Origin: JBOGDS01 sp050743075
GTDB taxonomy: Bacteria > Actinomycetota > Actinomycetes > Jiangellales > Jiangellaceae
Direction: 5' to 3'
NCBI GenBank assembly: GCA_050743075.1
Contig: JBOGDS010000021.1
Location: 1 to 52,231, forward strand
Length of the DNA: 52,231 nt
Position numbers and translations under genes: made by a program. Shown here one piece after another: positions 10,569 to 18,721 of the stretch; within the stretch, counting starts at the first letter, position 1; every line of letters starts with the position of its first letter. Below the pieces are notes generated by a model. It did not search any database and was not told the origin of the DNA. It worked only from the letters and a program-made list of their open reading frames with translations.

Positions 10569-11522
10569 TCACGCGGCACGCAACGCCGCCCATTGCGCGC
10601 CGAGGTCGCGACAGATCACGGCCGCCGTCTCGACAAAGGGCTGGAGCGCCTGCGTCGGCGTGCGTTCGGGGTGCCATGCGATCCCGAGCCGGCGGGGCGG
10701 AGGCTCGGGCCGGATGGGGATGACGGCCACGTGTGGATCGTTCTCGTCCACTGTGAGCAGCGGCAGCACGGCGTAGGCCAGCCCCGAGCCGATCAGGCCC
10801 TGGATGGTCGGGTTGTCGTCGGAACGGAAGACGTAGGTCGGCGAGACGGGCGCCTGTCGGAAGGAGTCGTCGATGATCTGCCGGCATCCGGGGTTGCGGG
10901 TGCCGATCATCGGGAGGTGTGCGATGTCGGCGATGCTGACCACACGCCGTCCCCTCTCGGGAGCATCCGCGGGTGCCACGAACACCATCGGGTCATCGAG
11001 CAGCGCGCGAACTTGCAGCGGCCCCGTCTCGTACGGGCCGATGTCGATGAAGGTGACGTCGACGTCGCCGGACTCGACGGCGCGGATCAGTTGGGCGCAG
11101 TCGCGGGATTCACGGAGCACGATCTCGATACCGGGCCACTCCACACGGAAGGTCCCGAGAAGGCGAGGGAGGACCTTCGTGCCAACGCTCGGCAGCGTTC
11201 CCACCCGCAGCTCGCCCTGTTCTCCCGAGGCAATCGCCCGCAGGTCGGCGGCCGCGGAACCGACGCGGGCGAGGACCGCCCGCCCGTGGGTCAGCAGCAT
11301 CGCCCCGGCCGCGGTAAGCCGCACCCGGCGGCGGCCACCCGGGCGCTCGAACAAAGGTATGCCCACGATGCGTTCGAGGGTGCCGACCTGTTGGCTGACC
11401 GCGGACTGGGTGTAGCCCAGCCGTTCGGCGGCCCCGCTGAAGGTGCCCGTCTCGACCACGGCCACCAGGGCCAGCAGGTGCCGCATCTCCAGACCAGGCC
11501 AGGCCGAATCATTAGTGCTCAT
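10569..11522 (-). CDS. LysR family transcriptional regulator
   Basis: The 317-residue protein begins with a winged helix (residues about 13-72: EMRHLLALVAVVETGTFSGAA, then AVSQQVGTLERIVGIPLFER), followed by a periplasmic-binding-protein-like effector domain (ELRVGTLPSVGTKVLPRLL onward). The ATG at 11522 is chosen because the helix-turn-helix follows at once; a TTG 12 bases upstream is possible. It is divergent from the FAD oxidase at 11651, the typical arrangement for a LysR protein and its target. The effector is unknown. Confidence 0.92.
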   Translation of the reverse strand: MSTNDSAWPGLEMRHLLALVAVVETGTFSGAAERLGYTQSAVSQQVGTLERIVGIPLFERPGGRRRVRLTAAGAMLLTHGRAVLARVGSAAADLRAIASGEQGELRVGTLPSVGTKVLPRLLGTFRVEWPGIEIVLRESRDCAQLIRAVESGDVDVTFIDIGPYETGPLQVRALLDDPMVFVAPADAPERGRRVVSIADIAHLPMIGTRNPGCRQIIDDSFRQAPVSPTYVFRSDDNPTIQGLIGSGLAYAVLPLLTVDENDPHVAVIPIRPEPPPRRLGIAWHPERTPTQALQPFVETAAVICRDLGAQWAALRAA

Positions 11523-11650
11523 GATGGATACCAATCCTAACTTCGTTTGTACTTATGGAACCACGTCATCAGACTGATCTGCATGCTCTCGATGCACGAC
11601 GAGACGGCACCCACGTGAGGCCGGCACGTTCGAGGAGAGGGGCAGCGCCC
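11523..11650. promoter_or_regulatory. Divergent LysR/oxidase intergenic region
   Basis: This 128-bp region separates the LysR gene from the oxidase gene and should contain both promoters and the LysR-binding site. An AT-richer patch (about 11524-11560) is the best candidate. I could not define a clear T-N11-A palindrome or convincing -35/-10 pair. GAGGAGAGG just before 11650 is the ribosome site of the oxidase gene. Confidence 0.4.
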
Positions 11651-13043
11651 ATGGCCGTAGAGGTCGGCGGGATCGCGAGTTCTGTTCGTCGGGAGCTCGG
11701 GTCTGGTCTGCGGGGGGAGGTGATCTGCCCCGGCGACAGTGGCTACGACACGGCGCGCGCCGTCTTCAACGGCATGATCGATCGGCGCCCGCTCGCCGTG
11801 ATCCGTCCCATGGCTGCGTCCGGCGTGGTCCGCTGTATCGCGTTCGCGCGTCGACACGACCTTCCGCTCTCGGTGCGCGGGGCCGGTCACAGCGTCGCAG
11901 GAAACGCGGTGCGCGACGGCGCCGTCATGCTTGACCTGTCCGGCATGAAGGCACTCCGGGTTGATCCGGAGAGGAGAACAGTACGGGCTGGACCCGGGCT
12001 CACTCTGGGAGAGCTCGACCGCGCAACGCAGGCATTTGGATTGGCGACGACGCTCGGAGTCATGTCTACGACCGGAATCGCCGGGCTCACGCTCGGCGGC
12101 GGATTGGGCTGGCTCAACGGCCGTTACGGACTCGCGTGCGCCAACCTGATCTCCGCCGATGTCGCGACCGCCGACGGAAAGTTGCTGAGGGCCAGCGCCC
12201 AGGAGAACGAGGACCTGTTCTGGGGCATCCGAGGCGGCGGCGGAAACTTCGGGGTCGTCACAGCCTTCGAGTACCGACTTCATCCGGTCGACCGCGTCCT
12301 GGCCGGCGGCCTGTCGTACCCGTTGAGCATGGCGCCGCGGGTCCTTCGCTTCTACGACGACTTCGTCAAGGCCGCACCGGACGAACTGTCCACGGCCGCG
12401 TCACTGGCCATGACCCCGGCCGGGGAACCCACGGTGTCCATCGCGGTCTGCTACTGCGGTCCGATCGACGAGGGCGAACACGTGCTGCGCCCGCTGCGGA
12501 CGTTCCAGTCGCCGGTGGACGACGGGATCCAGCCCATGCCTTACACGGTGTTGCAGAGTGCTCGCGACGAGGGATTCCCCGCCGGTCGATTGCACTACTG
12601 GAAGTCCGGCTGGCTACGCGATGTCACCGGCGGCGCCATCGAGACCCTCATGCACTTCGTCCCGCAGATGCCCTCCTCCGCCACCGGCGTCGGCCTGCAG
12701 CGGATGCACGGAGCTGCGAGTCGGGTCGGCCCGTCGGCCACCGCCTTCCCGCATCGGGCCGAGCAGCATGACTTCCTCATCGGGTCGCAGTGGTCCGATC
12801 CAGCCCACTCGGATCGCAACGTACCAGTGGACCAGGGCGCTGTTCGAGGCGATGCAGCCTCACCTCGAGGAGTCGGTGTACGTGAACAACCTCGGTGATG
12901 AGGGGCAGCGGCGGATCCAAGCGGCCTACGGAAAGAACTACCCGCGCCTCGCCGCCGTGAAGAGAGCCTACGACCCTGACAACCTGTTCCGCTCGAACCA
13001 GAACATCGATCCGGCCGCGAGCCGGTCCGGTCAGCAGGAGTGA
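11651..13043 (+). pseudogene. FAD-linked oxidase (BBE type), frameshifted near the C-terminus
   Basis: Residues 1-390 read as a BBE-type oxidase: VRGAGHSVAGNAVRDGAVML (FAD loop), TLGGGLGWLNGRYGLACANL and IRGGGGNFGVVTAFEY. At about 12824 one extra base (in GTACCAG after SDRN) shifts the frame; the family C-terminus WTRALFEAMQPHLEESVYVN to YDPDNLFRSNQNI, including the NLF FAD-contact motif, continues in the next frame to 13043. Translated as is, the protein ends at 12898 with a wrong tail. A sequencing error is possible. The ATG at 11651 has a strong GAGGAGAGG. It was probably regulated by the divergent LysR gene. Confidence 0.8.
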
Positions 13044-13049
13044 TCGCCG

Positions 13050-14174
13050 GTGGCGGGGCTGCGCATACTTGTCGTCGGCGCAGGGATCGCTGGTCTCGGC
13101 GCCGCCCGAGCGCTCCGACAGCGCGGGTTTGCCGCCGACGTCATCGAGCGCGACCGCGCCTGGGCGCACACCGGAGCGGGGATCTACCTACCGGGCAACA
13201 CCGTACGGGCGCTGCGTGCTCTGGGCCTGGAATCCGCGGTTGCCGAAAGGGCGGCACTGATCCCACGCCAACGCTTCTGCGACCACCGGGGCAACGTGCT
13301 GGCCGAAGTCGACCTCGACGCCCTCTGGGGCGACGTCGGCCAATGCCTCGCCCTGCACCGGGCGGACCTACACGCGGTCTTGGCGTCCCACGGCGATCCC
13401 ATACCGGTTCGGATGGGTGTTTCGCTGCGCTGGCTCAGCCAGCAGGACGGGAACGTGACCGTCGAATTCGAGGACGTCAGCATCGGCCGCTACGACCTGG
13501 TCCTCGGCGCCGACGGAATCCACTCCCAGGTCCGCCGGCTCGCCCTCGGTGCCGATGCAGTCCGCCCGGTGGGGCAGGTCGCGTACCGCTTCGTCACCAC
13601 GTGTCCGCCCGAGGTGACGACGTGGACGGTGCTGCTCGGTCGCGGCGTCGCATTCCTGGCAATGCCGATCGGCCAGGGCCAGGTCTACTGCTACTGCGAC
13701 GCTCCCGCCGACAGCATCTCTCGGCCCGCAGACGACGACATGATCGCGCGGCTTGCCGGGCTCGTGCGCGGGTTCAGCGCCCCCGTTCCGGCAATCGTCG
13801 AATCGCTCGAACCCGGCGACGCCGTGCACGTCGCCCCGATCGAAGAGGTGACCCTCGACCGGTGGTCGCGCGGATCGGTGCTGCTCGTCGGGGATGCGGC
13901 GCACGCGACGTCACCCAACATGGCCGAGGGCGCGGCGATGGCGCTCGAGGACGGCCTGGTGCTCGCCGAGTGCCTCGCTGACGGGGATGGAATCACACAG
14001 ACTGTCGCGAGCTTCCAGGCTCGGCGCCGCCCACGCACGCAGTGGGTCCTCGCCCAGACGCACCGGCGGGATCGCACTCGCAACCTGCCACCCGCCCTCC
14101 GCAACCTGGTGCTGCGCGGATGGGGACGGAACATCGTCCACGCCAACTACCGCCGACTACTCGATGTCCCTTGA
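13050..14174 (+). CDS. FAD-dependent aromatic-ring monooxygenase family protein
   Basis: The 374-residue group A flavoprotein monooxygenase has the ADP-binding VVGAGIAGLGAARAL (residues about 8-22), the DG motif LVLGADGIHSQVRRL in the middle, and LLVGDAAHATSPNMAEGAAM, the GD motif that contacts the ribityl chain. Relatives hydroxylate aromatic compounds such as salicylate or 6-hydroxynicotinate using NAD(P)H and oxygen. The substrate cannot be read from the sequence. A GTG at 13050 lies 6 bases after the oxidase stop, so it is in the same transcript, and its stop overlaps the LLM gene by 11 bases. Confidence 0.9.
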   Translation: MAGLRILVVGAGIAGLGAARALRQRGFAADVIERDRAWAHTGAGIYLPGNTVRALRALGLESAVAERAALIPRQRFCDHRGNVLAEVDLDALWGDVGQCLALHRADLHAVLASHGDPIPVRMGVSLRWLSQQDGNVTVEFEDVSIGRYDLVLGADGIHSQVRRLALGADAVRPVGQVAYRFVTTCPPEVTTWTVLLGRGVAFLAMPIGQGQVYCYCDAPADSISRPADDDMIARLAGLVRGFSAPVPAIVESLEPGDAVHVAPIEEVTLDRWSRGSVLLVGDAAHATSPNMAEGAAMALEDGLVLAECLADGDGITQTVASFQARRRPRTQWVLAQTHRRDRTRNLPPALRNLVLRGWGRNIVHANYRRLLDVP

Positions 14175-15003
14175 TGACGCGTCCGTCGGCCTTGACGTGG
14201 CCGTGAACACCTCCGCGCCGATCTGCCGTGGGCTGGGGATCACGGCCGGTCTCGACGCAGGACTCGCTCGCGACCTGGCCGTGCGGTGCGAGCATCTGGG
14301 GTACCACTCGCTGTGGTCGAACGACGAGCCGGCCTCGCCCGGCTTGCACACGCTCGCGCAGTTCGCCGCAGCGGCCCCACAGCTCGAGCTCGGCGTCGGG
14401 GTCCTCCCCCTCGACCGACACCAGCCGGTGGGGATCGCGGCGGACATCGACCGCCTCGGCCTCGATCCCGCGAGACTCTGGGCCGGGGTCGGCTCTGGCC
14501 AGCTCCGCGCACCCATCGACGTCGTGGAGCGGGCCGTCGCCGAGCTACGCGAGCTCCTCCCTGAGGACACTCGCATCGTCGTGGCGGCCATGCGCCCGCG
14601 GCTGTGCCGCCTCGGTGGTGCGATCGCCGACGGCGTCCTGCTCAACTGGATGCTGCCCGCCCAAGCGGCGCAGGCCCGTCGCTGGGTGCAGAAAGGAGCC
14701 GAGCAGGCGGGACGCGCCACCCCGGTCGTCGCGTCGTACGTCCGGGTCGCAGTGGGCCCCGGCTCGCTACAGCGTCTCCGCGACGAGGAGACCTACTACC
14801 GCAACATCAACGACGGTCATCGCAAGCACTTCGAAGCCACGAATGTGCCGCTCGGCAGCGTCGGCGTCGCCGCATCGACGCGAGCAGAGGTGCTCGAGGG
14901 CCTGGCGCCGTACCGCATCGCGCTCGACCTTCCGATCGCACGGGTGCTCGCAAACCACGATGCGACCTCACTGAGGGCCGCCGCGATTGCAGCGGCGCCG
15001 TGA
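14164..15003 (+). CDS. LLM-class (luciferase-like) oxidoreductase
   Basis: The 279-residue TIM-barrel flavin or F420 oxidoreductase shows the family pattern HLGYHSLWSNDEPASPGLH, LELGVGVLPLDRHQPVGIAA and LWAGVGSGQL. It is somewhat shorter than the common 300-350 residues; the nitrogen-terminal strand and the central insertion are compact. F420 or FMN as cofactor cannot be decided. The ATG at 14164 overlaps the monooxygenase stop, which indicates coupled translation in one catabolic or biosynthetic operon with the two flavoproteins upstream. Confidence 0.85.
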   Translation: MSLDDASVGLDVAVNTSAPICRGLGITAGLDAGLARDLAVRCEHLGYHSLWSNDEPASPGLHTLAQFAAAAPQLELGVGVLPLDRHQPVGIAADIDRLGLDPARLWAGVGSGQLRAPIDVVERAVAELRELLPEDTRIVVAAMRPRLCRLGGAIADGVLLNWMLPAQAAQARRWVQKGAEQAGRATPVVASYVRVAVGPGSLQRLRDEETYYRNINDGHRKHFEATNVPLGSVGVAASTRAEVLEGLAPYRIALDLPIARVLANHDATSLRAAAIAAAP

Positions 15004-15012
15004 GTCGTCGTC

Positions 15013-15047
15013 GCGTCGAAGTCTGTGATCATCCGCCTGGATCCGAC
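15013..15047 (+). repeat. Direct repeat, right copy (orphan fdhF 3' end)
   Basis: This copy encodes the same ASKSVIIRLDPT as the intact gene end at 10112 but has no gene in front of it: it begins 9 bases after the stop of the LLM gene. After the repeat the frame continues without the TGA found in the left copy. It looks like the displaced 3' end of a second or ancestral fdhF-type gene. The two synonymous differences show that the copies are diverged rather than freshly duplicated. Confidence 0.85.
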
Positions 15048-15097
15048 CTCGCGCTTGAGCTTGCGACGTCGTGCAGGGCTGCCTCAGTCAGAAGGGC

Positions 15098-15228
15098 TCA
15101 GGGCAGGTCGCGGGCGAACGGCTGCAGGAACAGTGCGTCGGCGAACGAGTCCGAGTTCGAGTAGCGGGCGGCGTGCCCTCGCCCAGGCCCATCGTCGACG
15201 CCGAGCGCGGCGCGGTGTTCTCCCTCAC
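15098..15228 (-). other. Coding-like minus-strand stretch, broken or very small gene
   Basis: From a GTG at 15228 the minus strand reads VRENTAPRSASTMGLGEGT with strongly G/C third positions. The same bias then continues in another frame as ARYSNSDSFADALFLQPFA, ending RDLP and a TGA at 15098. Either this is a short gene with one frameshift or the end of a decayed gene. I do not recognise the family. A TGA just upstream in the first frame limits the length to about 42 residues. The position between the orphan repeat and DUF3117 is consistent with leftover sequence. Confidence 0.3.
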
Positions 15229-15256
15229 GTCGCCGCCCCTGGACGATCACATGGAA

Positions 15257-15296
15257 ACGGCCCCGTCCGGTGCACGAGACACCGGCCCGGGGCCGT
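15257..15296 (-). terminator. Strong hairpin downstream of the DUF3117 gene
   Basis: Arms of about 16 bases (ACGGCCCCGTCCGGTG paired with CACCGGCCCGGGGCCGT, one bulge or mismatch) surround a 7-base loop. On the minus strand it is followed by TTTCC. It lies 22 bases past the DUF3117 stop, so it probably ends that transcript. The T-tract is short. Confidence 0.65.
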
Positions 15297-15317
15297 CGCC
15301 AGTTCAGGCCACGAGCG

Positions 15318-15485
15318 TCAGCCGGCGGCGTTCTTGAGCGCGTCTCCGAGCGCGTTGGCCTCGTCGGCCGAGAGCTCGACGACCAGGCGACCCCCACCTT
15401 CGAGCGGGACACGCATCACGATGCCGCGGCCCTCCTTGGTGACCTCAAGCGGCCCGTCGCCAGTCCGCGGCTTCATCGCCGCCAT
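15318..15485 (-). CDS. DUF3117 small protein
   Basis: The 55-residue protein is almost entirely family consensus: MAAMKPRTGDGPLEVTKEGR, then GIVMRVPLEGGGRLVVELSA and DEANALGDALKNA. It matches the very conserved actinobacterial small protein typified, from memory, by Rv1211. The function is unknown. The ATG at 15485 is preceded on the minus strand by AAAGGGG. It is a single-gene unit between the PaaX operon (divergent) and the downstream hairpin. It marks the return to conserved backbone after the proposed insertion. Confidence 0.93.
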   Translation of the reverse strand: MAAMKPRTGDGPLEVTKEGRGIVMRVPLEGGGRLVVELSADEANALGDALKNAAG

Positions 15486-15636
15486 CCGCGCACCCCTTTC
15501 TTCTATGGAGGCGCGCACGCGGACTCTGCAGCGACTCCGCGTGCGCACGATAGTGGCCATTATCCCGCATGACCAGCACCGAGGGGAGGGCGCTCCCCAG
15601 CAGGGGCCGCCGTCGGCGTCGGCGGCACCAGGCAGG

Positions 15637-16455
15637 ATGGATGTCGTGAACGCCAGGTCTGCCCTGTTCGACCTCTACGGCGACCACCTGCGCTCCCGTG
15701 GCGGGCAGGCCCGGGTGGCCTCCCTGGTGGCCCTGCTGGCGCCGCTGGGCATCGCGGCGCCAGCGGTTCGCACCGCGGTGTCGCGCATGGTCAAGCAGGG
15801 CTGGCTGCATCCTGGTCGGGTTGGCGGGTCGCCAGGCTACGCACTGACCGCGCGCGCCGAGCGTCGGCTCGAAGACGCCGGGGCGCGCATCTACCGGACC
15901 GGCAGCACAGGCGGCTGGGACGGACGGTGGCACCTGCTGGTTCCCGCCCGCCCCGCTGACCGCGCCGGACGCGAGCGGCTGCGCAGCGGACTCGCGTTCC
16001 TCGGTTACGCCCAGCTGGGCGATGGCGCCTGGGTCGCCGCCCGCCCGTCTCCGGAGCTGGACGACCTGCTCGACGCCGAGCACATCCATGCCGAGCGGTT
16101 CACCGCCGAGCACGAGACCGACGACGCCGATCTGGTGCGGCGGGCCTGGGATCTCGACGCCGTCGGCCGTTCGTACGAACGCTGGCTCGCCGACGCGCGC
16201 GCCATGGTCGGCGCGCTCGGACCACAACCCTGGGACGAGGACGCCTTCGCCGTTCGCAGCCAGCTGGTCCACGAGTGGCGCAAGTTCCTGTTCACCGACC
16301 CAGGCCTCCCCCGCACCCTCCTGCCGCAGCGCTGGCCCGGCGACGCCGCCGCCGCGTTCTTCGACGAGGAGACGGCCCGGCTGCTGCCGGCGAGCGCGCA
16401 GTTCGTCTCCCGGTGCCTGGCCGTCGAGTCCAATCCGAACGGAGCCCCGCCGTGA
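15637..16455 (+). CDS. PaaX-family transcriptional regulator
   Basis: The 272-residue protein has an N-terminal winged helix (ARSALFDLYGDHLRSRGGQA, with APAVRTAVSRMVKQGWL as the recognition region, residues about 40-57), a central domain and the PaaX C-terminal domain (LVHEWRKFLFTDPGLPRTLL). PaaX represses phenylacetate degradation in response to phenylacetyl-CoA. The ATG at 15637 is used; a GTG at 15646 is an alternative. Its stop overlaps the enoyl-CoA hydratase start (GTGA), and the hydratase is the kind of target expected. Confidence 0.9.
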   Translation: MDVVNARSALFDLYGDHLRSRGGQARVASLVALLAPLGIAAPAVRTAVSRMVKQGWLHPGRVGGSPGYALTARAERRLEDAGARIYRTGSTGGWDGRWHLLVPARPADRAGRERLRSGLAFLGYAQLGDGAWVAARPSPELDDLLDAEHIHAERFTAEHETDDADLVRRAWDLDAVGRSYERWLADARAMVGALGPQPWDEDAFAVRSQLVHEWRKFLFTDPGLPRTLLPQRWPGDAAAAFFDEETARLLPASAQFVSRCLAVESNPNGAPP

Positions 16456-17240
16456 CCTCTCCGGTCCTCTACGCCGTCGACCACGGCGTCGCCACCATCA
16501 CGCTGAACCGGCCCGAGGCCATGAACAGCCTCGACACCGCGACCAAGGTCGCACTACGTGACCACGTGCTCAGGGCCGCCGACGATCCCGCTGTCAGGTC
16601 CGTCGTCCTGGCGGGGTCGGGCAAGGCCTTCTGCGTCGGGCAGGACCTCAAGGAGCATGCCGAGGCGCTCGCCAGCGGCTCGGCCGACCTCGGGACGACG
16701 GTTCACGACCACTACAACCCGATCGCCTCGACGCTGGCGACGATGCCCAAGCCGGTCGTGGCCGCAGTCAACGGCGTGGCGGCCGGGGCCGGGGCCGCGT
16801 TCGCGTTCGCCTGCGACGTTCGCATCGTCGCCGACACGGCTGGCTTCAACCTCGCCTTCGCCGGTATCGGTCTCTCCTGCGACTCCGGCTCGTCGTGGGC
16901 TCTACCGCGACTGGTCGGCATGGCCAGGGCCAAGGAGTTGTTGCTGATGCCGAGAACGGTCAAGGCGGACGAGGCGCTGGCGCTCGGGTTGGCCACGGAG
17001 GTGGTCCCGACCGAGGCCGTGCTGGAGCGCGCCCGGGAGCTCGGTCGCCAGTTCGCCGCCGGTCCGACGCTCGCGTACGGCGCGATCAGGCGTGCACTTG
17101 CGTTCTCGGCCACGCACTCGCTGGACGAGTCGCTGGAGCACGAGGCCGAGCTGATGCGCTCCACCGGAACCACCCGAGATCACCACGACGCTGTCGCCGC
17201 GTTCCTGGCCAAGCAGCCTCCCGAGTTCCACGCCCGATGA
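16452..17240 (+). CDS. Enoyl-CoA hydratase/isomerase, PaaG/PaaF-like
   Basis: The 262-residue crotonase has two oxyanion-hole regions: GSGKAFCVGQDLKEH (residues about 55-69) and NGVAAGAGAAFAFACDVRI. In the second active-site region it reads FAGIGLSCDSGSSWALPRLVG, with Asp in the place where isomerases of the PaaG type carry an acidic residue, so ring-1,2-epoxyphenylacetyl-CoA isomerase is plausible but not proven. It is translationally coupled to the PaaX gene upstream and to tag downstream (ATGA overlap). The rest of the phenylacetate pathway is not in the window. Confidence 0.88.
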   Translation: MTSPVLYAVDHGVATITLNRPEAMNSLDTATKVALRDHVLRAADDPAVRSVVLAGSGKAFCVGQDLKEHAEALASGSADLGTTVHDHYNPIASTLATMPKPVVAAVNGVAAGAGAAFAFACDVRIVADTAGFNLAFAGIGLSCDSGSSWALPRLVGMARAKELLLMPRTVKADEALALGLATEVVPTEAVLERARELGRQFAAGPTLAYGAIRRALAFSATHSLDESLEHEAELMRSTGTTRDHHDAVAAFLAKQPPEFHAR

Positions 17241-17827
17241 CAGATGTCGTCGCCGGTCCCGACGGGCGGCTGCGCTGCCCGTGGGCGCTCGGCTCGGCCG
17301 AGTACGTCGCCTACCACGACGAGGAGTGGGGCCGGCCGGTCCACGGCGACACCGCGCTGTACGAGCGGCTCACGCTCGAGGGGTTCCAGTCCGGTCTGTC
17401 GTGGCTGACGATCCTGCGGAAGCGAGAAGGCTTCCGTACCGCTTTCGACGGGTTCGACCCCGACATCGTCGCCCGGTACGACGACGGTGACCTCGCTCGG
17501 CTGCTGGCCGACGAGCGGATCGTCCGCAACCGAGCCAAGATCGTCGCTGCCATCACCAACGCGGCGGCGGTGGTCCGGCTGCGGGGGGCGGACGGCGAGG
17601 GCGCGCTCGACCGGCTCATCTGGTCGCACGCGCCGGATCCGCGTCCTGCCCCCGCGACACTCGGCGACGTGCCCGCCACGACCCCAGAGTCGGCCGCCCT
17701 GGCCAAGGCGCTCAAGCGCCACGGCCTCGTCTTCGTCGGGCCGACAACGGCCTACGCCACCATGCAGGCAGCCGGCGTTGTCGACGACCACCTCGCCGCG
17801 TGCGCCCTTCGCGGCATCGCCCGTTGA
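17237..17827 (+). CDS. tag: DNA-3-methyladenine glycosylase I
   Basis: The 196-residue TAG family enzyme removes 3-methyladenine from alkylated DNA. RCPWALGSAEYVAYHDEEWG (N-terminal zinc cysteine and conserved YHDEEWG), LTLEGFQSGLSWLTILRKRE (active-site Glu region) and the C-terminal DDHLAAC (remaining zinc ligands) are visible. The ATG at 17237 overlaps the hydratase stop. The stop TGA at 17825 lies inside the left arm of a long palindrome. The gene is also found in this neighbourhood in mycobacteria (Rv1210, from memory). Confidence 0.94.
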   Translation: MTDVVAGPDGRLRCPWALGSAEYVAYHDEEWGRPVHGDTALYERLTLEGFQSGLSWLTILRKREGFRTAFDGFDPDIVARYDDGDLARLLADERIVRNRAKIVAAITNAAAVVRLRGADGEGALDRLIWSHAPDPRPAPATLGDVPATTPESAALAKALKRHGLVFVGPTTAYATMQAAGVVDDHLAACALRGIAR

Positions 17828-17910
17828 TCACGTTCACCACCCTGGCGGGTGCATCACCAGGCACCGGAACCTGGTGAAGTACCCGTTGGCATGGTGAACG
17901 TGATCAACGG
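17821..17910. repeat. Nested palindrome at convergent gene ends (element 1)
   Basis: Perfect 19-base arms, CCGTTGATCACGTTCACCA at 17821-17839 and its complement at 17892-17910, enclose a second hairpin with 8-base arms TCACCAGG/CCTGGTGA (17854-17861 and 17870-17877). Each outer arm contains the stop codon of the adjacent convergent gene, so both tag and the SRPBCC gene end with Arg-stop encoded by the palindrome. It can act as a two-way terminator without a T-tract, or be an inserted REP-like or MITE-like element. A similar nested structure lies at 34238. Confidence 0.85.
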
Positions 17911-18338
17911 ACGAGGGTGCGGACGAAGCGGCGCAGCGCCAACGCGAGAGCCGCCCGGGCGAGCGGCCGCACCAGCGGCCAGCCGGCCCGGCCGAGCATC
18001 CCCAGCGGCAGGTCGAGCCGTTCCTCCCAGATCACCCGTGATCGGGTCGCCCCGAGGGATTCGACTTCGAACGTGCCGGGTCCGCGTACCAGCCGCCCGG
18101 TGTGCTGCACCTCGCAGCGCCGCGGCGGATCCCATGCAGTGATCGTCATGGTGTCCAGGAACCCGAACGGCCCCAGGCCGGTCCGGGCCTCGATCCGGCC
18201 GCCGACCGCGTGTCCGTCATGCGCGCTGACCCTGGTCGCCGGGATCCACTCCCCCTGCCGCTCCCAGTCGGTGAGCACCGACCAGACCCGCTCGGCCGAA
18301 GCGCCGACCTCCTGCTCGACCCGCAGGAGAGGGCTCAC
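17904..18338 (-). CDS. SRPBCC family (polyketide cyclase-like) protein
   Basis: The 144-residue START-type fold has VGASAERVWSVLTDWERQGEWI at the N-terminus, TGLGPFGFLDTMTITAWDPP in the middle and a C-terminal helix RAALALALRRFVRTL. Such proteins bind hydrophobic ligands; the ligand is unknown. The GTG at 18338 overlaps the stop of the DivIVA-like gene, so they are one transcript. Its stop TGA is inside the palindrome arm. Membrane-proximal function is a guess from the partner. Confidence 0.83.
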   Translation of the reverse strand: MSPLLRVEQEVGASAERVWSVLTDWERQGEWIPATRVSAHDGHAVGGRIEARTGLGPFGFLDTMTITAWDPPRRCEVQHTGRLVRGPGTFEVESLGATRSRVIWEERLDLPLGMLGRAGWPLVRPLARAALALALRRFVRTLVR

Positions 18339-18649
18339 TCGGCCGGCCCGTCCCCAGCCGCCTTCGGCCTGGCGGCCATCGCCTCCAGCGCCGCGATCCG
18401 CGCATCGCGGGCAGCAAGCTCGCCGCCGAGCCGGTCCAGGACCTCGTCGACCTGGTCCATCCGATAGCCACGGAACGCGACCGCGAACCGGATGGTCTCG
18501 AGGTCCTCCACCGAGACGGGACCGTCAGCGGACAGCCACGGCACGGTGATGTCGCGCTCGGAAGCGTCGAGCCCGCCGCCACGGCCGACGGCGGCCGCCG
18601 CCACCGCGAAGACGACGGCAACGGCAATGGTGACGAAGACGACCAGCAC
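18335..18649 (-). CDS. Small membrane protein with a DivIVA domain
   Basis: The 104-residue protein has an N-terminal transmembrane helix (about residues 1-22, VLVVFVTIAVAVVFAVAAAA), then a DivIVA-type motif at VSVEDLETIRFAVAFRGYRM, DQVDEVLDRLGGEL, and a coiled-coil-like alanine/glutamate tail (ARDARIAALEAMAAR). This is the pattern of actinobacterial DivIVA-domain membrane proteins thought to sit at the cell pole or septum. The GTG at 18649 has a strong GGAGGT upstream. It is divergent from the folP2-like gene. Confidence 0.88.
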   Translation of the reverse strand: MLVVFVTIAVAVVFAVAAAAVGRGGGLDASERDITVPWLSADGPVSVEDLETIRFAVAFRGYRMDQVDEVLDRLGGELAARDARIAALEAMAARPKAAGDGPAE

Positions 18650-18721
18650 GGCGTACCTCCCTGTCCCGTCCGGCCACCGATCGTGCCACGCTGTGCGCTC
18701 CGCTCGCCCACAGGAGGTCGC

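Noticed and set aside
10154..15003. Integrase, excisionase or tRNA in the proposed insertion
   Set aside because: None was found in either strand; the insertion mechanism is therefore left open.
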